Below, piece after piece: positions 12,554 through 22,546 of a DNA stretch of 64,000 nucleotides (its first letter is position 1; each line of letters begins with the position of its first letter). The notes under the pieces were generated by a model. It was not told the DNA's origin. It was given only the letters and a program-made list of their open reading frames with translations, and searched no databases. Both the position numbers and the translations under genes were made by a program. This DNA is from Aegilops tauschii subsp. strangulata (taxonomy: Eukaryota; Streptophyta; Magnoliopsida; Poales; Poaceae): contig NC_053041.3 of the NCBI RefSeq assembly GCF_002575655.3, forward strand, positions 119,752,318 to 119,816,317, in the 5' to 3' direction.

Positions 12554-13874
12554 CACTACTAGGAAAAGGCTAATTAGTGGCGCACCTGTTTTAGCCGTTA
12601 ATGGCGCACTATAGGTGCGCCACTATTACCACGCCACTAGTAACAAATAGTAATGACGCACATTTGGTGCACCAGTGCGCCATTACTATGGCTAGAAGTG
12701 CGCCATTACTATCTGACTTAGTAATGGCGCACCACATAGAAGTGCGCCATTACTAACAATTTTTTTCAATTTTTTTTCAGAATTTTTTTAATTTTTTTTT
12801 CTTAATCTCGGGTCACTATGGCTTAATCTCAGGTCAATATGCTTAATCTCAAGTCAAATCGCACTAAGTGGTCAAACTTCCCGGAAGGTCACCCATCCTC
12901 ACACTACTCCAGCTTGAGCATGCTTAACTTTGCAGTTCTATCCAACCCCAGCACCACCTCACTTAACAGGCACTTGTTGATATATCTATCATATCAATCC
13001 TATTAAACCTTGTTGATGTCTATGACTTTGTTCATGTTCATGAGTGTGATGAAATTTTGAAAAAATATTTCAAACTTTTTCTGCTACTAGTGGCGCACCT
13101 ATCAAATGGTGTGCCACTAGTAAGTTTGAAACTTTTTCCATTTCCCCCCCTCAAAATCTTAAAAGCCCCGTATCTTTCGTTCTTTTAGGTTTTTGGGGAT
13201 TCTCAAAATCTTCAACGGGGTTCCCATTTTTGAGTAGATGATTTTTCATATAAAAAACTTTTTAATCCGAGTCCGTATGCAAAATTTATGCCCATTTTAC
13301 TAAATTCCAGAGAGATTTTGCAAATAAAGTCGAAATTCATATTTGTAAATTTTCCCAACAACTAGACCACATATCATGTGGGAAACTTATTTTCTTTTAT
13401 TTTTTTGACAATTCCATCATTTTCTTTATTTTTTTAAAACTAAAAAGGCGGTCCACGGGGGGGGGGGGGGTGCATTTGGTTATGAGTTGTTAGCAGTGGC
13501 GCACCAGGGTATAGTGCGCCATTACTAGTTGACATAGTAATGGCGCACCTGCACAAAGTGCGCCTTTACTATGTGTATGACTTGGTCAAACCTTGGTCAA
13601 ACTTGGTGCGCCATTACTAAGTTTGACCAAGGTTTGACCCAGTCATACACATAGTAATGGCGCACTTTGTACAGGTGCGTCATTACTATGTCAACTAGTA
13701 ATGACGCACTATAACCTGGTGTGCCACTGCTAACAATTTTTTTAATTTTTTTTCAAAACTAGTAATGGCGCACCACACACCAGGTGCGCCATTAGTAATA
13801 TGTCAATAATGGCGCACCACATACATGGTGCACCATTAATGTTCATATTAGCTATAGCCCTTTTCCTAGTAGTG
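12554..13874. mobile_element. Non-autonomous CACTA element, 1321 bp
   Basis: Termini are CACTACTAGGAAAAGG and CCCTTTTCCTAGTAGTG, with a perfect 3-bp duplication TTA (12,551-12,553 and 13,875-13,877). There is no coding capacity. Subterminal regions are full of short TAATGGCGCAC / GTGCGCCATTA units in both orientations, likely transposase-binding repeats. It contains a G14 run (13,457-13,470) and a 117-bp-arm inverted repeat (13,488-13,735). Confidence 0.9.
13488..13735. repeat. Long inverted repeat inside the CACTA element
   Basis: Arms 13,488-13,604 and 13,619-13,735 pair over 117 bp with 7 mismatches by eye; the loop is 14 bases. Each arm is made of GTGCGCCATTA-type units plus a GTCAAACCTTGGTCAAACTT segment. 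A transcript across it would fold into a near-perfect hairpin. Confidence 0.85.
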
Positions 13875-14009
13875 TTATATGATTGTTTCCCTTGTATAAA
13901 TTTACTATATGGAATAAAAAATGTGAGTGGTTGGAAGATAAACCATTCCAACATAATTTCCATAGTTTATATAACATATGCATTCACTAGTAGAGAACAT
14001 GGCTTTGGT

Positions 14010-14275
14010 CCAGGCCTGGCCAGCCCATTAGTCCCGGGTCAGTCACGAACCGGGACCCATGGGGGCATACGTCCCGTTCTTAATCCCAGGGGGCCGGCCG
14101 GGCCTCGATGGGCATTGGTCCCGGTTCGTCTGGACCCTTTGGTCCCGGTTCCAGACACGAACCGGGACCAATGGGCCTCGCTCCTGGGCCACATCCATTG
14201 TTCCCAGTTCATGGCTGGAACAGGGACCAAAGGGGGGCCTTCAGTCCCGGTTCCAGCCATGAACCGGGACCAATG
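14010..14275. repeat. 5' subterminal inverted repeats of CACTA I
   Basis: Repeated CCCGGTTC...GAACCGGG units (for example 14,038-14,054, 14,128-14,168 and 14,247-14,273), mostly as short palindromes. Arrays like this are the usual transposase-binding sites near CACTA ends. Confidence 0.7.
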
Positions 14276-14834
14276 CTGTGGCTATCTATACCCCCTCGCC
14301 CGCGAGCAGAGCACTCCACTGCTCTGTTTTTTCTGGCCGGCGAGGGGAGGGCTTTGTGGTGCTCTAGCTCACCTCCTATGCACATGAGGTGTTCGATGAA
14401 ATGCCCGAGCCACACTACTTAAGCTTTCTCCCCTCCAAGCTCGACATCCAAGCTCCATTTTCGTCAAGATTTATCTAGGTTTAGCGGTACGTCACGTCCC
14501 GTCCCCGTCTTCACCATCGTCGATCACCCGTGCCGATCTCGTCGCCGGCACCACTGTGGCGAGCCTCTTGTTCTTATCTTCTTTCTAAAAGAAAAAAATT
14601 CTTACTTTTATGATTTAGATCAATTGTTACCTTGGTTGTGATTATGATCGCATTTTCTTACTTTTATTATTGTTTGTTATTATATGGTGCGATGGTTTTG
14701 GTATCCGCCCCCGTCGGCCCTCGTCCTGTCTATGATTCGGATGTGGTATATATTATATTTTATAACTATTTGGTTCATTTATTGTTTATGACAATTATGC
14801 CGACCAACGTGACATAGATATTTTTATCTAGGAG
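14276..14834 (+). other. Promoter/leader-like region of CACTA I
   Basis: A CTATCTATACCCCCTCG stretch near 14,282 resembles a TATA region. It is followed by a GC-rich leader with a potential exon end near 14,490 (TCTAGGTTTAGCG) and T-rich intron-like DNA. No start codon can be assigned with confidence. Confidence 0.4.
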
Positions 14835-15137
14835 GTATGTGAACCGGAAATTCCAACCGACCCTATTGTCGAGCGGTTAAATTTAGTTGAAGAAGAAAAC
14901 AATTACTTGAAGGAAAAATTAAAAAAATTGAGGAGGAGAAGATGATATTGGAGTTGCATGTTGCAGATGTCGTCGATGATCACAAGATCAAGATGGATGC
15001 AATGCGCTTGAAGATTAGAAAGATTAGAAAATATGCCATTCATACCGAGGCTTGGTATCATTATGCTATTGGATCAATTGTTACCTTGGTTGCGATTATG
15101 ATCGCATTTGTTATCGCATTGAAATGTTTTACATAGT
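14835..15137 (+). pseudogene. CACTA accessory ORF: coiled coil plus C-terminal membrane segment
   Basis: From about 14,835 the frame encodes an acidic/Lys-rich heptad-like stretch (LNLVEEENNYLKEKLKK). It then slips at an A-run near 14,921 into the 14,942-15,136 frame (ILELHVADVVDDHKIKMD, then RKIRKYAIHTEAWYHYAIG). That frame ends in a hydrophobic segment of about 20 residues (SIVTLVAIMIAFVIALKCF) four residues from the C-terminus. This is the architecture of a tail-anchored protein. Similar ORFs accompany TNP2 genes in Triticeae CACTA elements as I recall them; function is unknown. One A-run slip breaks the frame here. Confidence 0.6.
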
Positions 15138-16619
15138 TTCAATGTATGGTTTAATTAGATGCTCTGGAGATATGTATGGTGTTCAATGAGAACTATGTAT
15201 GTACTCTGGTTTTAATGTGATGTTGAACTTCTATTAATTTGGTCACTTATCTATTCATGATGTTCTGTAATGCTTTTTGACACACTTAATTATATGCTGC
15301 AACGGGGGAAGCTGAAGATCAAGAGGAACCAGACGATGTGCCCGATGATGATCTCCGCCAGGTCATTGTTGATGCAAAGAGACAGTGCGAAAGTGAAAAG
15401 TAGAAGCTGAAGTTCGATCGCATGTTAGAGGATCACAAAAAAGGGTTGTACCCCAATTGCGAAGATGGCAACACAAAGCTCGGTACCATACTGGAATTGC
15501 TGTTGTGGAAGGCATAGAATGCTGTGCCTGACAAAGGATTTGAGAAGCTACTGAAAATATTGAAGAAGAAGCTTCCAAAGGATAACGAATTGCCTGACAA
15601 GACGTACGCAACAAAGAAGGTCGTATGCCCTCTAGGATTGGAGGTGCAGAAGATACATGCATGCCCTAATGACTGCATCCTCTACCGCGATGCGTACGAG
15701 GATTTGAACGCATGCCCGGTATGCGGTGCATTGCGGTATAAGATCAGATGAGATGACCCTGGTGATGTTGACGGCGACCCCCCCTAGGAAGAGGGTTCCT
15801 GCGAAGGTGATATGGTATGCTCCTATAATACCATGGTTGAAACATCTGTTCAGAAACAAAGGGCATGCCATGTTGATGCGATGGCACAGAGAGGACCGTA
15901 AGAAAGACGGGAAGTTGAGAGCACCCGCTGACGGGTCGCAGTGGAGAAACATCAAGAGAAAGTACTGGGAGGAGTTTGCAGGTGACGCAAGGAACGTATG
16001 GTTTGGTTTAAGCGCGGATGGCATTAATCTTTTGGGGAGCAGAGCAGCAATCACAGCACCTAGCCCATGACTCTACGTATCTATAACCTTCCTCCTTGGT
16101 TGTGCATGAAGCGGAAGTTCATTATGATGCCAATACTCATCCAAGGCCCTAAGCAACCCGGCAACGACATTGATGTGTACCTATGGCCATTAATTTAAGA
16201 ACATTTACAACTGTGGAATGGAAATGGTATACGTGTGTGGGATGAGCACAGACAGGAGGAATTTGACCTGCATGCGTTGTTTTTTGTAACCATCAATAAT
16301 TGGCCTGCTCTCAATAACCTTTCAGGACAGACAAACAAGGGATACCACACATGCACGCACTGTTTAGCCGACACCGAAAGTATATACCTGGACAAATGCA
16401 GGAAGAATGTGTACCTGGGGCATCGTCGATTTCTTCCGACCAACCATCAATGTCGAAAGAAAGGCAAGCATTTCAAAGGCGAGGCAGATCACCGGAAGAA
16501 GCCCGCCATGCGTACCGGTGATCACGTACTTGCTATGGTCAATGATTTACACGTAATCTTTGGAAAGGGTCCCGACGGACTATCTGTTGCGAATGACGCT
16601 CAGGGACGCACACCCATGT

Positions 16620-17259
16620 TGTTGGGGATATACCCCACCACCAAGACCGGCTCATAAGAATAAGCCGCCCTGAGGCTTAAGTCATCTCAGATGTTGACCC
16701 GGCTGGTGAGACCCGACAGATAGTTGTAAGCCGGCAATAGTTATAACCCGGCAGATGGTTATTACCCGACAGACAGTTATGACCCGGCAGACAATTATAA
16801 CCAGGCAGACAGAGTCGCCTGGAGTTAATAAACCCGAGACGTTAAGAAGCCCAAGACGTTAAGAAGCCCATGGAGAGAAGCCCGTGATGAGAAGTCAGAA
16901 TAGTTTAAGTCTTAATCCGACTAGGACTCCACATGTAACCCGCCCCTCCAACTTATATAAGGAGGGGCAGGGCACCCCAAGAGGAGGCGAGATAATCTTG
17001 AAAGGCTAGACACAATTAGAGGAGAGCCGGTTTATGCGGCGACTCCCTCATGAGCATAATGATACCTAGCCACAAACAACATGTAGTGTTATTGCCGGAT
17101 GATGTTTCCCGGGGCCTGAAGCTGTCTAAACCCTTGTCTTTTGTGTTAATCCGCCTCGCGTCTCTCATTCCGATCAACCCCTCTCAAGCTACCACATAGA
17201 TGCGTGGCCTCATGACTAAGTCCTCACACTAGGACATCTGCCGTGACAATTCCACGACA
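16620..17259 (+). repeat. 5' LTR of element C (640 bp)
   Basis: Runs from TGTTGGGGATATACCCC to CAATTCCACGACA. It contains a variable array of about 36-bp units (ACCCGGCAGACAGTTATA-like, 16,690-16,815) and a TATA-like ACTTATATAAGG at 16,951-16,962. Confidence 0.88.
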
Positions 17260-17305
17260 GTTGGCGCCCACTGTGGCGCCCACCGTGGGGCCTGCGCACG
17301 GTGGT
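17260..17305 (+). promoter_or_regulatory. Primer binding site region of element C, duplicated
   Basis: GTTGGCGCCCACTGTGG directly follows the LTR and is repeated at once as GCGCCCACCGTGGGGCC. GGCGCCCACCGTGGGG-type PBSs occur in grass gypsy elements. The tRNA is not assigned. Confidence 0.5.
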
Positions 17306-20300
17306 GTTGATTTCTTGAAGGGATCTTTTCTAGGGTTTGAGAAGTTCGCAATTTTCCGGCTCAAACCGGCGTGGAAAATTCATATCAACTATAAGTTCAT
17401 CAGTCAAGTTTGACAAAGTGTTCTGCGGCAGCGGGGCATGAGATTAAGACTGTTTTGGGTTATCTATGTGCGCCGCCATCGTGTTTTACGATCCGCCGAG
17501 ATCGACAAAGGTTCAAGAAAATTTCGACAGCTTCTGTGCGTCGTATCCAGCCATGAGTCCAATCGCAATTTCCGCCGAGACGTCAAGTGCCAGGAACGAA
17601 AGCCACTTCGAGTCACAGCGACTTAAGTTTTTTTCGCCGAAGACAGTTATGACCGGAAACAGACAGAGACACGGATTCGCCCTCACGTGAAGAAATCAAT
17701 CACGATCTGGAAGTGGATACAAAGTTGACCCGGTTTCTGCACTGCCTCCCTTGGTCGATCCCCCCGTGACTCGCCCCTGCGGCCTCCTCGCTCCGCCCGC
17801 CACCGGAGCATCACCGGTCCGCTCCTCCGCCGTGGATTTGCCGGGGCCCTCCGAGCTGTATCCGCTGCTGAGGCTGCCGTGCGCTGCTCCGATTGGCCAC
17901 CGCTGCTCCAACCTGTTGCTCGAGCCCCGACCTCCGCAATCCCTGCGCCATGCCTCCTCCGAGCCGCTCGACTTGCCCGCGCAACCCGCTGCTGTTTCCA
18001 CATCTCACTCCGGCGTTGAGCCGCCCGTTTTCTACTGCGAGACGCCGTAGCTGCATCTTGCTCTTGCCTAGAGTCATCTTGCTGCGGGTATTCTCGGCCG
18101 CGCAATAGCTCGCCCCCGCGGTTCTAGTCCGCGGCGTCGAGCAGCCGTCGACCGCGCCAGGCCAACTTCGCCGCTCCCCCGAGCCACCTTGTTGAGCCGT
18201 GCGACGCCTCGCGCCTCCGCTGCCATTTCACCCTTGCGGAGAGCCGCCCCGCGCCGACCGGCCTAGAGCCGATACTGCAAGCCGCCGTGCCAACTGGCCT
18301 GGAGTCGCTGCTGCCGCCCTACCTCCTGACGAAGTCGCCTCCCGTCCGGGTTGCCATCGCACCTTGCCGGCCTCTTCCGCACCCGTCCGCGTTGGGACTC
18401 TTCCCGAGTACCCCTGCCCTTGCTGAGTCATTTGCGCCTGCGAGTCGCCTTCTCTGCCTGCGAGTCGCCTGTGATAATCAACTCCGCAGTGGATAATTTC
18501 TGGTCTAACATATGAGGTGAAATCCATCCAGTCTATTTTATATTACATATTGCTTTCTTTGAAAAGAGCAATTACTCTGGCTTGCAAGTTCTCTAATGCG
18601 GGACAAGTTGTCTACTGCAAAAGGGACCGTTATGTCACTGAGCCGTTGAATGACTCATACCAGGAATATATAATAGTCAAACATGGAGAATCTTAAGCCA
18701 ACTCCTCAAGTCGTCTTAAGACTCAGGGGCTACATGGACATGGCTCAGTAAATGTTGCCAGTTTAAGGAGATTCAAGAACTCCGGGTCATTGGAGGGAAG
18801 ATAACCCGGTCCTGGAGGCTACTGTTATATTGATGAAAATTTAAAGGCCGTCAGAAAAATTTCCGGCTTAAAAAGAAGGATTCCGGTTCAAATCCGGCCC
18901 ATGGGAAATCTGTCTCCCACAAAGCTCTGAAGCTCTCAATATCCGGTTTAAAATTCCGGCTCAAGAAGAATTTATCTCTCGCAAAGTTCGAGTTCTCATA
19001 AAAAAATTAAAGGTTACCAAAGAGAACTTGTTGCCATGATGCGCAGTTCAAACATGGGTATCCGATCCGGCTCATACATCTTATTACAAAATACATGGGG
19101 GCTTCCTGCTCACTGAGCATAGCTATAACTACCCTTTGATCCGGCTTACAGGCTGGGCTGTAAACATCACTTGGGGGCTTCTTGTTCAAACATAGGTGTA
19201 TTCACCGAAGAGAAAATAGCGTCACTACCCTCTTGACTGGCTTGGAACACCAGGTGTATTCACCAAAGTTTCCAGGTTATCTTGTTCAAACATAGGTGTA
19301 TTCACCAAAGAGGACATAACCTTTTTGGCGTGGAATGCCAGGTGTTTTCACCAAAACTTTCCGAGTTATCCTGTTCAAACATAGGTGTATTCACCAAATA
19401 GGACATAACCCTTTTGGCGTGGAATGCCAGGTGTATTCACCAAAACTTTCCGGGTTCTCCTACTTTGCAGAGTCTGCCACTCCGCCCAGGTAATCCTGGA
19501 ATGACTCGCCGAACTTTTGACAGTCAATCTTATAGACCCTGAACTTGTCAACATTAAAACGGTGGTTTGTCATGTGAGTCCCGGCTCACAAAGTGTAAAA
19601 GTTTAACTCAGTGGCTTGGCGGCCCATGAAAGCACTTGAGATTTAGGCTTGGCGTCCTATGAAAGCCTTGTTTTTCTCAATTTGATTCGTTATCTTTTTC
19701 TGAGTTTTTCTTGGATTCATATAATTTAAGACGATTCAGGTCATGAAACCTTAATCTTTCTAGCTCATATTTGAGCATATTTGCGGTTTTGATTAAACCG
19801 TTCCGGCTTTGGACAATAAGTCGCCAGTATGATATGATTGTACACTTCGAGTTTAGGCTCTGAGGCCTTTTTGGGGTTGTTACCCTTTGCTGCATCTGGC
19901 GTTGTAAAGCCGGCAGTATGAACTGATTTCACAGGCCATGTAGCCTTGATTATATGACTCATAATTGAGCATCTTTGGGTTTGATAAACCGCCCTGATAG
20001 CAGACTTTAAGTCGCCAAGATATTTTGCCTTGAGCAATCAAAATGATGATATTTCATGACTCCGGGTTGATACTGGCTCCGGATTTTAATTATCAAGGTA
20101 TTAATCTATAGGTATATGTCTTTCAATAATGGTATGAATATTTCGTGCTTGGTAAACCACCCTGGCTTTGGACGTTAGGTCGCCAGTATATTTTGGATTG
20201 CGCCATTGGAATCATGCGCTTATGAATCATTGGATTGTTACTCTCACTGGATATGGCGATGTAAGCCAGCAGTATAAATCAATCCTGCAGGTATGTTTCC

Positions 20301-21833
20301 CTGGTTATATGAATATGGGAGGTTTGATAACCCACCCTGGTTTTTAACTTTAAATTGCCAGTATGTTTAGGCTTGAATGGCCTTAATGCTAGCCTTTTCT
20401 ATAATTGCATAAGACTATATTATGTTTGGGTTGTTGACGTTAAGTCGCTAGGGCATATGTTGTTTAAACTTTGTGTAGGACATGCAGAGTTTTACACATA
20501 AAAATACTACTACTTCTCATATGAATCATTGTGTTTAAACCCATCATCTGGCCATCTGAAAGTATTGCCGGGTTATTCTGCTCTGGGTTATATTATTCAA
20601 TATTGAGTTTATTGAGGCTATGAGCCGCCAAAGTGATCTTTTAAAAACTGGATATGACTATGAGCCACCATGGACGGGGTTATCAATTCCTGATTTTTTG
20701 CAAAATTTATAAGCCACCGAGTTGTATCTCGGAGGAAAATGGATGCGCATTAAGTCGCTAGTGGCCAAGAGCTGCCGGATTATATTATTCCAATCTTTAG
20801 ATTGATATTACAACAAATACGCAAGTCCCATGTCACTGCCAGCATGCACCATGGCACTTGGGGGCTAATGCAAGGTCATTTTTTACTTGTGTTATTGAAG
20901 ACCCGACTCATCACATCGTAATGAGTTGGCCCTTGGGGGCTACCAATTGCTCCTGTCAAAAATTCAAGGTACAAAAGCCTTAATCCATTATGTTGAAGGG
21001 TCCACTACTGAGTTAGTAGAGTACAAAGCTTTAAACCTTATGGACGTGGGTTCGAGCCCCATGGTGGGGGTTACATCATATGATGTTATTTTTAATGAAG
21101 TATATATAAGTCCTAGCTCAGTATTATCTTACTGAGCCAGCCCTTGGAGGCTACACGTCGCTGCTCAAGTTTACATGATCATATTTACAAAGTCCCTGCT
21201 CATTATTGTATAATGACCTAGCCCTTGGGGGCTACACTGGTTGAAGTTTTTATGAGCATAAGGCAATTACAAGTCCCAGGTTGCTGCAAGCATGACAACC
21301 CGACACTTGGGGGCTACATATGTGGACATTCAGTTTATGACTGGTGATTCAGACGAACAACTTGGATTTCTCTAGAGTTGCAATATTTATATTGAAGCAA
21401 GTCTCATAGCTATCACTACGTTCCCCTCTTAAGACTTGGGGGCTATAGGTAATATGGATATGAGGAAGGTATGCCTTCAAATTATCAGTTATGAGTGAAC
21501 CAGGTTATGAGTGAACTTGGGGGCTACATGTATTATGTTTGGGGGCAAAGGTTATCTCCTCCGGGTTATTCAAACAACTTAACATCATATGGATTTTTTC
21601 ATCAACGTCAGAAGTATTGAAAATTGGCCCAACGTCAGACGAATTTTATCAAGTCAAGGCAGGTGAAGATAATAAGGGTTATTTTTTTCCAAGGAGCCAA
21701 CGTCAGTTTATTGATATGACAGAGATTCAGAATTTTCAGGAGCTGGTTAACTGGTATTTATTGAGTGAGCTGGTCCCTTTACATATTCTTATTTTAAGAG
21801 TTTAGCATGAATAAATTCAAAGCTAAACTGGGG
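17306..21833 (+). other. Repeat-built interior of element C
   Basis: There is no gag/pol. 17,740-18,480 is GC-rich with overlapping open frames on both strands but no recognisable domain. 19,180-19,460 has three roughly 95-bp repeats (TCAAACATAGGTGTATTCACC). 19,780-20,400 has degenerate units about 170-190 bp long (TAAACC..CCCTGG..TTTGGAC..TAAGTCGCCAGTAT). 20,850-21,840 has about nine CTTGGGGGCTA motifs at roughly 75-90 bp spacing. Confidence 0.7.
21001..21069 (+). other. tRNA-Lys-like sequence (degenerate)
   Basis: GTTAGTAGAGTAC, GCTTTAAACCTTATGG and GTGGGTTCGAGCCCCAT line up with the D arm, anticodon arm and T arm of tRNA-Lys. The T arm pairs well. The D arm is short and the acceptor stem pairs poorly. 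The anticodon-loop position reads TTA instead of TTT. It is probably a captured or decayed tRNA; no terminator run follows. Confidence 0.45.
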
Positions 21834-22546
21834 GCTTGGGGATATACCCCACGACCAAGACCCGACTCATGAGGATAAGCCGCCCTGAGGCTTAAGTCAT
21901 CTCAGATACTAACCCGGCTGGTGAGACCCGGCAGACAGTTGTAAGCTGGCAGATAGTCTGTGACCCGACAGACAGTTGTAAGCCGGCAGATAGTCTTTAA
22001 CCCGGCGGACAGTTGTAAGCCGACACATAGTTATAACCCGACAGATGGTTATAACCTGGCAGACAGTTATGACCCGGCAGACAGTTATAACCAGGCAGAC
22101 AGAGTCGCCTGGAGTTAATAAACCCGAGACGTTAAGAAGCACAAGACGTTAAGAAGCCCATGGAGAGAAGCCCGTGAAGAGAAGTCAGAATAGTTTAAGT
22201 ATAATCCGACTAGGACTCCACATGTAACCCGCCCCTCCAACTTTATAAGGAGGGGCAGGGCACCCCAAGAGGGGCGAGATAATGTTGAAAGGCTAGACAC
22301 AATTAGAGGAGAGCCGGTTTATGTGGCGACTCCCTCATGAGCATAATGAGACCTAGCCACAAACAGCATGTAGGGTTATTACCGGATGATGTTTCTCGGG
22401 GCCTGAAGCTGTCTAAACCCTTGTCTTGTGTGTTAATCCGCCTCGCGTCTTTCATCCCGATCAACCCCTCTCAAGCTACCACATCGATGTGTGGCCTCAC
22501 GACTAAGTCCTCACACTAGGACATCTGCCGTGACAATTCCACGACA
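21834..22546 (+). repeat. 3' LTR of element C (713 bp)
   Basis: It matches the 5' LTR but is 73 bp longer, because the internal array of about 36-bp units has two extra copies (21,920-22,100). The first bases (GGCTTGGGG) differ from TGTTGGGG of the 5' LTR. An AAACTGGGGGC tract just upstream is the likely PPT. Confidence 0.88.

Larger units (their letters stand above)
11655..13984 (+). pseudogene. Decayed LINE reverse transcriptase, split by a CACTA element
   Basis: Conceptual translation from about 11,656 shows non-LTR RT blocks: VFDLVVDALAML, then NMLQCADYAIFL where the usual YADD catalytic box has become CADY, then LNLNFHKSEFF and GSLPLKYIGMP. A 260-bp open piece (12,181-12,441) has RLLWQEDDKKRKYHPIKW and PKYLGDLGIRN, typical of the region after RT. 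Several in-frame stops and frameshifts are present. After the CACTA element (12,554-13,874) a short stretch (13,878-13,984, WNKKCEWLEDKPF) is again LINE-like. The 5' part is cut by element B and the 3' part by CACTA I. No endonuclease domain or poly-A tail remains. Confidence 0.75.
16620..22546 (+). mobile_element. Non-coding LTR retrotransposon C in the TNP2 gene (5.9 kb)
   Basis: Two LTRs (16,620-17,259 and 21,834-22,546) share over 600 bp and are flanked by perfect CATGT duplications (16,615-16,619 and 22,547-22,551). Removing one copy restores the transposase frame. The 4.6-kb interior has no gag or pol motif, only degenerate repeats and a GC-rich block, so the element is non-autonomous (LARD/large TRIM-like). 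Superfamily cannot be set from coding sequence. The plus orientation is taken from the PBS position after the left LTR. Confidence 0.88.

Noticed and set aside
12554..13874. Possible ncRNA gene from strong secondary structure
   Set aside because: The structure comes from subterminal inverted repeats of a CACTA element with proper termini and TTA duplication.
17683..18480. Arg/Ser-rich open frames in the interior of element C
   Set aside because: Overlapping open frames on both strands in a GC-rich block of a non-coding retroelement; no gag or pol motif.
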